NCBI RefSeq assembly: GCF_014648095.1
Contig: NZ_BMQL01000010.1
Span: forward strand, 70,547-134,546
Source of the DNA: Deinococcus ruber
Lineage (GTDB): Bacteria; Deinococcota; Deinococci; Deinococcales; Deinococcaceae
Direction: 5' to 3'
Length of the DNA stretch: 64,000 bases
Part shown: piece after piece, positions 30,652-42,879 of the stretch
Layout: each line of letters starts with the position of its first letter
How positions within the stretch are numbered: the first letter of the stretch is position 1
The notes under the pieces: generated by a model
The model's database searches: none
Told to the model about the DNA's origin: nothing
The model's input: only the letters and a program-made list of their open reading frames with translations
Program-made: the position numbers and the translations under genes

Positions 30652-31938
30652 TTACTGTTCGGCAGTCAGGACCCGCTCGAACGCCTCGACCACGCGGTCA
30701 ATCTGCTCTCTGGAAATGGTCAGCGGGGGCAGGAAGCGCACCACCAGCGGCGTCGCCTGAAGCGTCAGGATGGCCTCGTCGTGTTCCAGCGCGGCGATGT
30801 AGGGGGCGCTCTTTTCCTTCAGCTCCACGCCGATCATCAGGCCCAGGCCGCGCACCTCGCGGATTTTGCTCGACTTGATGGCCCGCAGCTTCTCCATGAA
30901 GTACGCGCCCTTGTCGGCGGCCTGCTTCGCCAGTTCCTCGCGCTTCATGAAACGGATGGCTGCCACACCTGCCGCCATCGCCAGCGGATTGCCGCCGAAC
31001 GTCGTGCCGTGTCCGCCCGCAGGCATCTTGTCTGCGACTTCGGCGCTCATGGCAAACGCGCCGATGGGCACGCCGCCCGCCATCGCCTTGGCGAGCGTCA
31101 TGCCGTCGGGCACGACCTGACACTGCTCATCGACCTTGCAGCCGCAGCGGATACCGTCGGCGTTCTGGCACTGCTCGGCGCAGAAATGCTCGGTGGCGAA
31201 CATCTTCCCGGTGCGGCAGAAGCCCGTCTGAATCTCGTCCATGATCAGCAGCGCACCCTTTTCGCGGGTCAGGCGGCGGGCCTCGCGCACGAACTCGGCG
31301 GTACCGGGGCGCACGCCGCCCTCGCCCTGCACGGGTTCCATGATGACGGCGGCCACATCGTCGGTGATGGCGGCCCGCAGTTCCTCGATGTTGCCGTACT
31401 GCACGAAGGTCACATGCTCGTTATCCACGGCAGCGCCGAAGGGTTCGCGGTACTTGGGTTCCCAGGTCAGGGCCAATGCGCCCAGCGTGCGCCCGGAAAA
31501 GCCGCGCTTCATGCTGACGAAGCGGGTGCGCCCGGTGGCGGTGATGGCGAATTTCTTGGCCGCCTCGACAGCCTCGGTGCCGCTGTTGCACAGAAACACG
31601 CGGTCGAGGCCCTGCGGCAGCACACTGACCAGTTCTTCCAGAAACTCGGCCCGCTTGTCGTTGGGCAGCGTCTGGGGCATCACGATCAGGTTTCCGGCCT
31701 GCTCGCGGATGGCAGCGACCACGTCGGGGTTACTGTGGCCCACGTTGGCGACGCCGTAGCCCCCCACGCAGTCGATGTACTCGCGCCCGGTGCTGTCCCA
31801 GACGGTTGCGCCCTCGGCGCGGGTCATGACCACCTGATGCTTGTGGTATACGCCGCTGTCGTAGCGCTGCTCCAGTTCCAGCCAGTTCTTCGGGGCTTCG
31901 TGCTGATCGGTGGTCGTGGGTTGGTCGGTGGTGGTCAT
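30652..31938 (-). CDS. Class III aminotransferase (acetylornithine/LysJ-type) with Cys-rich insertion
   Basis: 428 residues with AGGAG before the ATG. PLP-binding elements are [40 protein letters not shown] and the Schiff-base Lys in [21 protein letters not shown] contacts phosphate. The family makes acetylornithine, LysW-aminoadipate semialdehyde or similar omega-amino acids. Between EHF and [10 protein letters not shown], where relatives normally run straight through, there is an insertion of about 22 residues with five Cys (C-x3-C, C-x-C, C), which could bind a metal. Arg versus Lys pathway cannot be decided here because no other pathway gene is adjacent. Confidence 0.88.
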   Translation of the reverse strand: MTTTDQPTTTDQHEAPKNWLELEQRYDSGVYHKHQVVMTRAEGATVWDSTGREYIDCVGGYGVANVGHSNPDVVAAIREQAGNLIVMPQTLPNDKRAEFLEELVSVLPQGLDRVFLCNSGTEAVEAAKKFAITATGRTRFVSMKRGFSGRTLGALALTWEPKYREPFGAAVDNEHVTFVQYGNIEELRAAITDDVAAVIMEPVQGEGGVRPGTAEFVREARRLTREKGALLIMDEIQTGFCRTGKMFATEHFCAEQCQNADGIRCGCKVDEQCQVVPDGMTLAKAMAGGVPIGAFAMSAEVADKMPAGGHGTTFGGNPLAMAAGVAAIRFMKREELAKQAADKGAYFMEKLRAIKSSKIREVRGLGLMIGVELKEKSAPYIAALEHDEAILTLQATPLVVRFLPPLTISREQIDRVVEAFERVLTAEQ

Positions 31939-32059
31939 GGGTTCTCCTATGCGGCGCTGCGGCCAAATGGGTGAGCGGAACTGAGAGGCCGGGCCGATGC
32001 TGCTTCCAGTGTAGATGAAGGCGAAGAGCGAAGATGCAAGGCCTGTTGCTGAAGAGTGT

Positions 32060-32521
32060 TCAGGAAAGCGGCAGGACGTAGGTGTAAAAGCCTTCGTCGC
32101 GCTGCCAGCCGTGCGCCTCGTAGCTCGCCTGCGCCGCCAGATTGTCGGTGGCGGTGCTCAGCATTAGCCGCGCCGCGCCCGTTTCGGTGCCGTGCTGCCG
32201 GGCCGCGTTCAGCAGCGCCGTACTCACACCCCTGCGCCGGGCACCCTGCGCCACATACAGGTCGTTCAGCAGCCAGATACGCCGCATCCCTACCGAACTG
32301 AACAGCGGATACAGCTGGGTGAATCCGGCGGGTCTGCCGTCCAGTTCAGCCAGGAAGATCACCGACTCTCCGCGCGAAAGGCGTTCTGCCAGGAAAGCCT
32401 GTGCCCCCGGAAGGTCGCTCGGCTGACCGTAAAACTGGCGGTAGGCATCGAAGAGGGGGACGATGGAGGGCAGGTCTTCGGCGGCGGCGCGGCGAAGAGT
32501 CAGAGCATCTGAAAGGGTCAA
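32060..32521 (-). CDS. GNAT family N-acetyltransferase
   Basis: 153 residues from the TTG at 32521, chosen because a perfect AGGAGG lies 6 nt upstream; the frame stays open further but without a ribosome site. The GNAT core is seen in [26 protein letters not shown] (acetyl-CoA loop) and [19 protein letters not shown]. It acetylates an unknown amine. It is divergent from the cupin gene at 32713 and is read from a sigma70-type promoter with an AT-rich spacer, unlike the leaderless promoters around it. Confidence 0.87.
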   Translation of the reverse strand: MTLSDALTLRRAAAEDLPSIVPLFDAYRQFYGQPSDLPGAQAFLAERLSRGESVIFLAELDGRPAGFTQLYPLFSSVGMRRIWLLNDLYVAQGARRRGVSTALLNAARQHGTETGAARLMLSTATDNLAAQASYEAHGWQRDEGFYTYVLPLS

Positions 32522-32589
32522 AAGAAGCCTCCTGTGCAGCGGCCATGCAGACGACACCGGGCCGGACTGGAAGCGCTGCTCTGCGGGAG

Positions 32590-32618
32590 AGTATGCAATT
32601 GAAAAACTATTCTGTCAA
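32590..32618 (-). promoter_or_regulatory. Sigma70-type promoter of the GNAT gene
   Basis: On the minus strand TTGACA (32618-32613) and CATACT (32595-32590) are 17 bp apart. An inverted repeat, ATTGAAAA (32598-32605) and TTTTCAAAT (32623-32631), brackets the -35 and spacer and could be an operator. Confidence 0.7.
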
Positions 32619-32700
32619 ATACTTTTCAAATAGAAAGAGAACAGCGGTTTCAGGGAACCCGTGTGGGTCAAACTGACGGGCTGGGCCAGACTCCTGACGC

Positions 32701-32706
32701 TACTCT
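32701..32706 (+). promoter_or_regulatory. -10-like hexamer of putative leaderless promoter
   Basis: TACTCT ends 6 nt before ATG 32713 and supports that start over GTG 32707. Confidence 0.55.
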
Positions 32707-32712
32707 GTGCAG

Positions 32713-33084
32713 ATGAACGCCCACCAAGTCCCCTTCGCTGCTGCACTGGACGCTCTGACCGCCCAGCAGCGCTTTGCCGAAGTGTTTGTGCGCGGGTCGC
32801 TGAAGGTCGAGCTGTATGCGCCCAGAGGCACCGACGCCCAGACACCGCATCTTCAGGACGAGGTGTATATCGTGCAGCAGGGCAGCGGCACGTATCTGTG
32901 TGCAGGCGACCACCAGCGCTTCGGTCCCGGCGACCTGCTGTTCGCGGCGGCGGGCGTCCAACACCGTTTCCTTGAGTTCACCGACGATCTGGCGGTCTGG
33001 GTGGTGTTTTATGGCCCGGACGGCGGCGAGCAGGCCAGCACCCGCACCGTCATGGGACAACCCCACCACGAGGCGCAGCTTTGA
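32713..33084 (+). CDS. Cupin domain protein
   Basis: 123 residues. A single cupin barrel is indicated by PHLQDEVYIVQQGSGTYLCAGDHQRFGPGDLLFAAAGVQHRF, with metal-type ligands His, Glu and a later His in the usual positions. Such proteins serve as small dioxygenases, isomerases or ligand sensors; nothing here decides which. ATG 32713 is preferred because a TACTCT hexamer ends 6 nt upstream. The stop overlaps the next gene start (TTGA), so the cupin, GNAT and oxidase-like genes form a coupled operon. Confidence 0.85.
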   Translation: MNAHQVPFAAALDALTAQQRFAEVFVRGSLKVELYAPRGTDAQTPHLQDEVYIVQQGSGTYLCAGDHQRFGPGDLLFAAAGVQHRFLEFTDDLAVWVVFYGPDGGEQASTRTVMGQPHHEAQL

Positions 33085-33533
33085 CCCCGGACATCCGGGA
33101 AGTAAGCGGTTCCGAAGTGGCGTCGGTGTACGCCGCGATGCACGAGCTGCGCGGCCACCGCCCACCGCTGGCATCGGCCCAGCACTTTGCCGATTGGGTG
33201 GAGGCCCGCTCGGACGAGGGCTACCGGCTGGCAGGCGCGTTCGTGGACGGCGAACCGGAGGCGGCGGCTGTGGTGGGCTTTCGCCTCATGACGCTGCTGT
33301 ACGCGGGCCGCACGCTGTATATCGATGATCTGAGTACGCGCTCTGTCTACCGGGGGCGGGGTCTGGGCCGGGCGCTGCTGGCCTGGGTCGAAGCCGAGGC
33401 GCGGCGGCTGGGCTGCGAGGAGCTGCACCTCGATTCGGGCGTGCAGCGTTTTCCCGCGCACCGCCTGTACCTGAAGGACGGCTTCGACATCACCGCACAC
33501 CATTTCGGCAAATCGCTGAAGGACACGCCTTGA
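33081..33533 (+). CDS. GNAT family N-acetyltransferase
   Basis: 150 residues, starting at TTG in a TTGA overlap with the cupin gene. The acetyl-CoA signature is IDDLSTRSVYRGRGLGRALLAWVEAEA, followed by HLDSGVQRFPAHRLYLKDGF, a pattern common in GNATs annotated as acting on small amines. The reaction is acetyl transfer in the cytoplasm with unknown acceptor. Its stop overlaps the next TTG start by 4 bases, so three proteins are produced from one coupled message. Confidence 0.87.
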   Translation: MTPDIREVSGSEVASVYAAMHELRGHRPPLASAQHFADWVEARSDEGYRLAGAFVDGEPEAAAVVGFRLMTLLYAGRTLYIDDLSTRSVYRGRGLGRALLAWVEAEARRLGCEELHLDSGVQRFPAHRLYLKDGFDITAHHFGKSLKDTP

Positions 33534-34102
33534 GCTACTACGACCCCGCCCGGCGCGACCCGACCATCAGCCGCAGGCCCGGCAACCGCCGTGACGACGT
33601 CTGGATTCGCGCCCTGCTCGCCCGCGTTCCGGTGTGCCGCGTGGCGACCCGCTGGAACGACATGCCGTTCATCAATCCGACCAGCTTCGTGTATCGTCCC
33701 GAGCACGGCGACATCGTGTTTCATTCCAATCTGGCGGGCCGGATGCGGGCCAATGCCGAGCGCCATCAGGATGCGGGCGAGCAGGTGTGCTTCGAGGCGT
33801 CTGAAATCGGGGAACTGCTGCCCAGTAACGATCCGCTGGAACTGTCGATGCAGTACCGCAGCGTCATTGCCTTCGGCCTGCTCGAACTGCTGGAAGACGA
33901 CGCGGCCCGCAGCGCCCTGGAAGACCTGAGCCGCAAGTATTTTCCGCAGCTGCGCCCCGGCATCGAGATGCGCCCAATTTCCGAGAACGATCTGGTGCGG
34001 ACCAGCGTATACCGCATTCATTCGCTGCGCTGGAGTGGGAAGGAAAACTGGGAAGAGCAGGCGATGCAGAGTGAGGAGTGGCCGCCGCTGGAGCAGCGCT
34101 GA
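33530..34102 (+). CDS. Pyridoxamine 5'-phosphate oxidase family (NimA-like) flavoprotein
   Basis: 190 residues from TTG 33530 (TTGA overlap). The split-barrel flavin-binding fold of the PNPOx/NimA type is suggested by VPVCRVATRWNDMPFINPTSFVYRPEHGDIVFHSNLAGRM, with a conserved His and several aromatic residues, and by YRSVIAFGLLELLED. Family members bind FMN or heme and reduce diverse substrates, including nitroimidazoles. The true substrate is unknown. It is the last gene of the operon and is followed by a non-coding repeat-flanked stretch. Confidence 0.82.
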   Translation: MSYYDPARRDPTISRRPGNRRDDVWIRALLARVPVCRVATRWNDMPFINPTSFVYRPEHGDIVFHSNLAGRMRANAERHQDAGEQVCFEASEIGELLPSNDPLELSMQYRSVIAFGLLELLEDDAARSALEDLSRKYFPQLRPGIEMRPISENDLVRTSVYRIHSLRWSGKENWEEQAMQSEEWPPLEQR

Positions 34103-34120
34103 GCGGGGGCGAGGGGCTTT

Positions 34121-34305
34121 GAGCTATGGGCTATGGGCAACAGAGATAGAGATTCGCTGCGCTCATGTGTCGTTGTGAACGGACGCCCTTGAGGACGCCA
34201 CGCCTCACCCCCAGCCGCTGACGCGGCGGCCCCCCTGAAGAGGGGCTGGAAGGTCAAATGCTTCAAGATGCTCTGGCAGTGGCCCATAGCTCACGGCCCA
34301 TAGCC
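34121..34305. repeat. 185-bp intergenic element with terminal inverted repeats (MITE-like)
   Basis: The left end GAGCTATGGGCTATGGGC (34121-34138) is mirrored by GGCCCATAGCTCACGGCCCATAGCC (34281-34305). The inside has no coding frame of note and contains a CCGCTGACGCGGCGG hairpin. It looks like a small non-autonomous repeat, but only one copy is in the window and no target-site duplication is obvious. Confidence 0.5.
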
Positions 34306-34350
34306 TAAATACCCTGCTCCCATTCTGCTCCCACCCAAGCCCCCACGCGC

Positions 34351-34356
34351 TAGAAT
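34351..34356 (+). promoter_or_regulatory. -10-like hexamer of putative leaderless polA promoter
   Basis: TAGAAT ends 6 nt before ATG 34363; no Shine-Dalgarno is present. Confidence 0.6.
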
Positions 34357-34362
34357 GCGGTC

Positions 34363-37035
<2,673 letters not shown>

Positions 37036-37085
37036 GGGAAGTACGGGAGGTGCGCTCACGGCTTATCGCCAGGAGTCACTTTCGC

Positions 37086-37091
37086 TACACT
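37086..37091 (+). promoter_or_regulatory. -10-like hexamer of putative leaderless upp promoter
   Basis: TACACT ends 6 nt before ATG 37098. Confidence 0.6.
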
Positions 37092-37097
37092 TCCCCC

Positions 37098-37748
37098 ATG
37101 CCCCCAGAAGCTGCCCCCACCCGCAAGCTGACCGCCCCGCAACACCCCTTACTCATGCACAAGCTCTCGCTGATGCGCGACATCCGCACGGGTGTCAAGG
37201 AGTTCCGTGAGCTGGCCGCCGAAGTGAGCCTGCTGCTGGCGTATGAAGCGATGCGCGATCTGGAAACCGCGCCCGAGACCCTGAGTACCCCACTCGCCAC
37301 CGCCGAATTTCCGATGCTCAGCGGGAAGAAGCTGGCACTGGTGGCGATTCTGCGGGCGGGCCTGATCATGACCGAGAGCATGGTGCGCCTGATTCCGGCG
37401 GCGAAGGTCGGGCACATCGGCCTGTACCGCGACCCGGTCAGCCTGGAACCGGTGGCGTACTATTCTAAGCTGCCGCAGGACATCTCCGAGCGCCGCGTGT
37501 TCCTGACCGATCCGATGCTGGCGACGGGCGGTTCGGCGGTGGCGGCCATCGACACCCTTAAGGCGGCGGGCGCACAGAGCATCAAGCTGATGACCATTCT
37601 GAGCGTGCCGGAAGGCATCAAGCGCGTTCACGACGCTCACCCCGATGTCGAGATCGTGACGGCGGCCATCGACGACGGGCTGAACGATCACGGCTACATC
37701 GTGCCGGGCCTGGGCGACGCGGGCGACAGGATTTACGGAACGAAGTAG
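37098..37748 (+). CDS. upp: Uracil phosphoribosyltransferase
   Basis: 216 residues from ATG 37098, selected because a TACACT hexamer sits 6 nt upstream; the frame extends to 37050 without support. Conserved segments are [47 protein letters not shown] and the PRPP loop [18 protein letters not shown], with [23 protein letters not shown] at the C-terminus. It salvages uracil to UMP with PRPP in the cytoplasm. It is monocistronic between polA and a sugar ABC ATPase gene. Confidence 0.95.
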   Translation: MPPEAAPTRKLTAPQHPLLMHKLSLMRDIRTGVKEFRELAAEVSLLLAYEAMRDLETAPETLSTPLATAEFPMLSGKKLALVAILRAGLIMTESMVRLIPAAKVGHIGLYRDPVSLEPVAYYSKLPQDISERRVFLTDPMLATGGSAVAAIDTLKAAGAQSIKLMTILSVPEGIKRVHDAHPDVEIVTAAIDDGLNDHGYIVPGLGDAGDRIYGTK

Positions 37749-37825
37749 GGCAGCTTGTAGCGTGTTGCCTGTCGCTTGTAGAAACAGCCACGAGCCACAG
37801 GTCACATGCTGCTCTAGACCATTTC

Positions 37826-37855
37826 TTGCGATTCCTCACACGGGCGTCGTACACT
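37826..37855 (+). promoter_or_regulatory. Sigma70-type promoter of the ABC ATPase gene
   Basis: TTGCGA (37826-37831) and TACACT (37850-37855) are 18 bp apart. The 5' leader to ATG 37959 would be about 97 nt, with a GGAAAGG ribosome site near its end. Confidence 0.65.
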
Positions 37856-37958
37856 GGTCTCTGTCCGCAAGGCCCTAAAATTCGCACCGCCCTCTCGTCA
37901 CGCACCCCAATTGCCCGAGGAAACTCACGGGTAAGAGCCGGGGAAAGGTAGGCACATC

Positions 37959-39128
<1,170 letters not shown>

Positions 39129-39138
39129 ACCGGGCATT

Positions 39139-39180
39139 CAGCAGGGGGCAGGCAGCTTTCGGGTTGCCTGCCCCCTGCTG
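39139..39180 (+). terminator. Terminator-like hairpin
   Basis: CAGCAGGGGGCAGGCA (39139-39154) pairs perfectly with TGCCTGCCCCCTGCTG (39165-39180). The T-run after it is short, so termination may be partly factor-dependent. Confidence 0.7.
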
Positions 39181-39233
39181 TTGCCGCCCCCGCCCTTCTG
39201 AGGAAACCTGGTCACGTTTCTCATACCCCCGGA

Positions 39234-39262
39234 TTGCCGTTGCCCGCTGCATCGGCTAGATT
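39234..39262 (+). promoter_or_regulatory. Sigma70-type promoter of the binding-protein gene
   Basis: TTGCCG (39234-39239) and TAGATT (39257-39262) are 17 bp apart, followed by a ~35-nt leader and CCGGAGG before ATG 39305. Confidence 0.65.
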
Positions 39263-39304
39263 GGTCCGAGTTCATTCCACGTTCACGCACACCGGAGGTT
39301 TCCC

Positions 39305-40060
39305 ATGAAGAAAGCCATCATCGCTCTGTGTACCCTCGCCGTACTCGGCAGTCTCGCTCAGGCCCGCACCTGGGATCAGATCAAGGCCAGCGGCACCATC
39401 AAGATCGCCACCGAGGGCGCGTTCCCCCCCTTCAACTACTTCGAGGGCAAGAAGCTGACCGGCTTCGAGGTCGATCTGGGAACGGCCATCGGCAAGCAAC
39501 TCGGCCTGAAGGTGGAGTGGGTCACGCAGCCGTTCGACAACCTGCTGATCGGGCTGAACCAGGACCGCTACGATTTCGTGATCGCCTCGCACGGCATCAC
39601 GCCCGAGCGCCAGAAAGCGGTGGATTTTTCCAACCCGCACTACTGCACCGGCGGGGCCATCGTCAGCAAGGTGGGCGGCCCCAAGACGGTCGCTGACCTG
39701 AAGGGCAAGACGGTGGCGGTGCAGGTCGGCACCACGTATCTGGAAAATGTGCAGAAGGTTGCGGGCGTGGGCAGCGTCAAGACCTTCCCCAAGGACACCG
39801 ACGCCCAGGCCGCGCTGATGGCGGGCCGCGTCGATGTGTGGGTGGGCGACAAGTTCAGTGCGCTGGACGTGGTGAAGGCTCAGGGCGGCAAGCTCCAGCT
39901 CGGAAGCCTGCTGTTTCAGGAGCGCATCGCCATGGCGGTCAAGAAGGGCAACAGCAGCCTGCTGAAAGAGCTGAACAGCAGCCTCGCCACCGAGCTGAGC
40001 AACGGCACCTACGCCAAGCTGAGCAATCAGTACTTCAAGATGGACATTCGCTGCAAATAA
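39305..40060 (+). CDS. Polar amino acid ABC transporter substrate-binding protein
   Basis: 251 residues with a signal peptide (MKKAIIALCTLAVLGSLAQA). The mature chain has the family 3 binding-protein pattern: IKIATEGAFPPFNYFEGKKLTGFEVDL, RYDFVIASHGITPERQKAVDFSNPHY and GKTVAVQVGTTY. It captures a polar amino acid outside the membrane and hands it to an ABC permease; ligand unknown. The permease and ATPase genes are not nearby. CCGGAGG precedes the ATG, and a hairpin with T-run follows 50 bases after the stop, so it is monocistronic. Confidence 0.92.
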   Translation: MKKAIIALCTLAVLGSLAQARTWDQIKASGTIKIATEGAFPPFNYFEGKKLTGFEVDLGTAIGKQLGLKVEWVTQPFDNLLIGLNQDRYDFVIASHGITPERQKAVDFSNPHYCTGGAIVSKVGGPKTVADLKGKTVAVQVGTTYLENVQKVAGVGSVKTFPKDTDAQAALMAGRVDVWVGDKFSALDVVKAQGGKLQLGSLLFQERIAMAVKKGNSSLLKELNSSLATELSNGTYAKLSNQYFKMDIRCK

Positions 40061-40111
40061 CGCCTGTTGCGTGTGCCTTGTAGAAAGAGCGAACAACGAA
40101 TACACAGAAAG

Positions 40112-40135
40112 CCCCGCCGATCTGGTGGGGTTTTT
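40112..40135 (+). terminator. Intrinsic terminator
   Basis: CCCCGCC (40112-40118) pairs with GGTGGGG (40124-40130, one G-U) and is followed by TTTTT. Confidence 0.85.
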
Positions 40136-40225
40136 CTGTTGCTGCGGCTCTGAAATTTGAGCGCAAGAACTGGATGGTGCTGTCTGCCGCGCCTGCCTAT
40201 GCTGAGTCTTAAGGGAGGTTGACCC

Positions 40226-41293
40226 ATGACCCAGACCATGACAGACGATGCCTGCTGGCAGGCGATTCAGACGCGGGATGCGGCCTTTGACGGGCAGTTT
40301 TACTACGCGGTGACCACCACCGGAATTTACTGCCGCCCGTCGTGTCCGTCGCGCCGGGCAAAGCGCGAGCACGTGCAGTATTTTGCCGACCTGTCGGCGG
40401 CTCAGGCGGCTGGCTTTCGTGCCTGCCTGCGCTGTAAACCCGGCGAAGTCGGAGCCGCTCAGCGGGTGGTGGCGCAGCTTCAGGGGCTGCTCGACACCGC
40501 CGAACCCGTGCCCACGCTGGCGCAACTGGGGCAGGCGGTGGGCCTCAGTCCATTTTATGTGCAGCGCATGTTCAAGGCGGCGCTGGGCGTCAGTCCGAAG
40601 CAGTACGCGCTGGGGCGGCGTGGCGAGCGCCTGAAGGCAGAACTGCGGGCCGGGAGTGCCGTCACCACCGCCATGTACGACGCCGGACACCCCTCCTCGC
40701 GCACGCTCTACGATCCGGCTACCGATCAGCTCGGGATGCCGCCCAGCAGCTATCGGCGCGGCGGGGCGGGGCAGCAGGTGTTCTATACCGTCGTCCAGAG
40801 CGTGCTGGGGCCGATGCTGGTGGCCGCCACCGGGCGCGGGCTGTGTTCGGTGCGCTTTGGCGACGCGGCGGAACTGGTGGCAGAGCTGCGGGCCGAGTAT
40901 CCACAGGCCGAACTGCTGTCAGAGGCCGCTCCGCTCCAGCCGTATCTGACGGCGCTGCATGCCGAGCTGGCAGGGCGACCGGCAGCGGCGCTGAACCTGC
41001 CCCGCGACGCGGCGGGTACCGACTTCCAGCGGCGGGTGTGGGAGGCGCTGCGCGGCATTCCGGCGGGCGAGACGCGCTCGTATGCCGACGTTGCCGCCCT
41101 GATCGGAGAGCCGAATGCGGTGCGGGCCGTGGCGCGGGCCTGCGCGAGCAATCCGCTGGCACTGGTGGTGCCGTGTCACCGGGTCGTTCGCAGGGGCGGG
41201 GAATTGGGCGGCTACCGCTGGGGCGTGGAGCGCAAACGGGCGCTGCTGGAGGGCGAACAGCGTGCCCGCCAGAATGCCGCGCAGCCCGCCTGA
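40226..41293 (+). CDS. ada: Ada-type regulator / O6-methylguanine-DNA methyltransferase
   Basis: 355 residues with three domains. Residues 8-80 are the zinc-binding phosphotriester-repair domain (GIYCRPSCPSRRAKREHV and FRACLRCKP, four Cys). Residues ~85-185 are an AraC-type DNA-binding region (LAQLGQAVGLSPFYVQRMFKAALGVSPKQY). Residues ~195-340 are the methyltransferase domain with the active-site Cys in VVPCHRVVR. It repairs alkylated DNA and, once methylated on the N-terminal Cys, activates its own regulon (family knowledge). GGGAGG precedes the ATG. AlkB or AlkA genes are not adjacent. Confidence 0.94.
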   Translation: MTQTMTDDACWQAIQTRDAAFDGQFYYAVTTTGIYCRPSCPSRRAKREHVQYFADLSAAQAAGFRACLRCKPGEVGAAQRVVAQLQGLLDTAEPVPTLAQLGQAVGLSPFYVQRMFKAALGVSPKQYALGRRGERLKAELRAGSAVTTAMYDAGHPSSRTLYDPATDQLGMPPSSYRRGGAGQQVFYTVVQSVLGPMLVAATGRGLCSVRFGDAAELVAELRAEYPQAELLSEAAPLQPYLTALHAELAGRPAAALNLPRDAAGTDFQRRVWEALRGIPAGETRSYADVAALIGEPNAVRAVARACASNPLALVVPCHRVVRRGGELGGYRWGVERKRALLEGEQRARQNAAQPA

Positions 41294-41407
41294 GGCTCGG
41301 ATTTCCAGCTCCCATCGGAATGCCCGATACCAGCTTCAGTGCGTGCCAGCCGCGCCCGATGGCGTACCGGACGGCAAAAGCGCACCCTGAATTCAGGAGG
41401 CACCACC

Positions 41408-41707
41408 ATGACCATGCACCACGTTCGCCCGCCGGTTTCGCTGCCGCTCGTTCCTCAGCTTCCGCCGCGTGTACAGGCATCTGACCGGGTCTTCGGTGCC
41501 TACGTGTTTGAAGTGACCGTGCCCGAAGGTCAGGTGCTGCACCCCGTCGAGGGCTGGACGCTACGGCTGTGGCCTCAGGCCAGACTGGGTGACGGCACGC
41601 TGGAAGCCCGTGCAGACGGCAGCGAGCCGCTTTCCGATCTGCTGGACCAGCTCGGAGCGCAGCGCATTCGCCCACTCGGGCCGATCCGCGTCAGAAAGAG
41701 CGGCTGA
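41408..41707 (+). CDS. Small hypothetical protein
   Basis: 99 residues from ATG 41408, which has a strong AGGAGG seven bases upstream; the same frame runs further upstream without support. No signal or membrane segment. It looks like a compact beta-rich fold (FGAYVFEVTVPEGQVLHPVEGWTLRLWPQARLG) with an acidic helix (SEPLSDLLDQLGAQ). I do not recognise it. It lies 115 bases after ada on the same strand and could be co-transcribed with it. Confidence 0.65.
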   Translation: MTMHHVRPPVSLPLVPQLPPRVQASDRVFGAYVFEVTVPEGQVLHPVEGWTLRLWPQARLGDGTLEARADGSEPLSDLLDQLGAQRIRPLGPIRVRKSG

Positions 41708-41824
41708 TCTCGGTTCCGAGCAGTTCCCTGACCATAGGTTCAGGGGATTGTTCTTTCAGACCAACTGGAGCCTTTCGTCAAGAAGCGCATTGCTCTGACG
41801 CGGGCTGAAGAAGCGCTGAGGCGG

Positions 41825-41830
41825 CATAAT
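41825..41830 (+). promoter_or_regulatory. -10-like hexamer of putative leaderless promoter
   Basis: CATAAT ends 6 nt before GTG 41837, which has no Shine-Dalgarno. Confidence 0.5.
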
Positions 41831-41836
41831 CGGCCT

Positions 41837-42772
41837 GTGACCTTGCCGCCCGAACCGTCCACCACCGCGTTTCCCCGTGCGTGGAGCGTGATGCGCCAGT
41901 TTGCAGGCACGGGCCGCGCTCCTCGCCGCCAGTTTCTGCCGCCCGGCGCGGTGGCGGAGCTGCTGGCCGGAGCCGAAGCGCTGCTGCCAGTGCTGGACGC
42001 ACCCGAGCTGCCCTGGGCACTGGCCGAGGCGGTGCACGACCCCGCTTATCTGGAGCGCTGGCGCAGCGGCTCAGTCACGCGGGCCGAAGAGCGGGCGATG
42101 GGCTTTGGCTGGGACGCCCAGATTGCCCGGCGCGGGCGGCTGTCGAGCGGCGCGACCCTCGCGGCCACACAGGACGCCCTGAGCTACGGCGCGGGCCTGC
42201 ATCTGGGCGGCGGCACCCACCACGCTTACGCCGAGCATGCCGAGGGATTCAGCTTTCTGAACGACGTGGTGATCGCCGCCCACTGGGCCAGAACGCAGGG
42301 AACCGGGCGGGTGGCGGTACTCGATCTGGACGTGCATCAGGGCAACGGCACCGCGCACATGCTGGAGAAGCAGCTCTGGGCGCTGCCGATCAGTCTGCAC
42401 GCGGCGGGAAATTACCCGTTCGTGAAGGAGCCGGGCGGCCTGAATATCGAGCTGCCCGGCGGGACCGACGACGCGGCGTATCTGGACGCGCTGGAATCGC
42501 GGGCCTTTCCGGCGCTGCGACACTTTCGCCCCGACCTGCTGTACTTTCTTGCCGGGGCCGACGTTCTGGCGGGCGATCAGCTGGGCAAGCTGGCCCTGAC
42601 GCTGGGCGGCGTGCAGCAGCGAGACGAGCGGGTGTATGCGCTGGCCCGCGAACTGGGTGTGCCGCACGTGACCGTGATGGCGGGCGGCTACAACCACGAT
42701 CCCGAACAGGTGGTGGCTGCCCGGCTGAACACCCTGCGGGCGTGGCTGGCTGTGGTTCCGGCCTCAAACTGA
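41837..42772 (+). CDS. Histone deacetylase family hydrolase
   Basis: 311 residues from GTG. The arginase-like deacetylase fold is shown by GTHHAYAEHAEGFSFLNDVVIAA (tandem His), VLDLDVHQGNGTAHML (zinc-binding Asp-x-His) and FLAGADVLAGDQLGKL (zinc-binding Asp). These are the class II HDAC/acetylpolyamine amidohydrolase/AcuC motifs. It removes acyl groups from a small-molecule amine or protein lysine with zinc; the true substrate is unknown. It has a CATAAT hexamer for leaderless initiation and no obvious partner. Confidence 0.9.
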   Translation: MTLPPEPSTTAFPRAWSVMRQFAGTGRAPRRQFLPPGAVAELLAGAEALLPVLDAPELPWALAEAVHDPAYLERWRSGSVTRAEERAMGFGWDAQIARRGRLSSGATLAATQDALSYGAGLHLGGGTHHAYAEHAEGFSFLNDVVIAAHWARTQGTGRVAVLDLDVHQGNGTAHMLEKQLWALPISLHAAGNYPFVKEPGGLNIELPGGTDDAAYLDALESRAFPALRHFRPDLLYFLAGADVLAGDQLGKLALTLGGVQQRDERVYALARELGVPHVTVMAGGYNHDPEQVVAARLNTLRAWLAVVPASN

Positions 42773-42879
42773 GCCGTGATCCTGGCGCGGGTGCTGGCTT
42801 CATTCATCCGGCGTCAGCCAGCGCGGGGCAGCATGAACGGGTGTCTTTTCTCCGTGTCTGCGCCGTACCCTTAAGTGCC

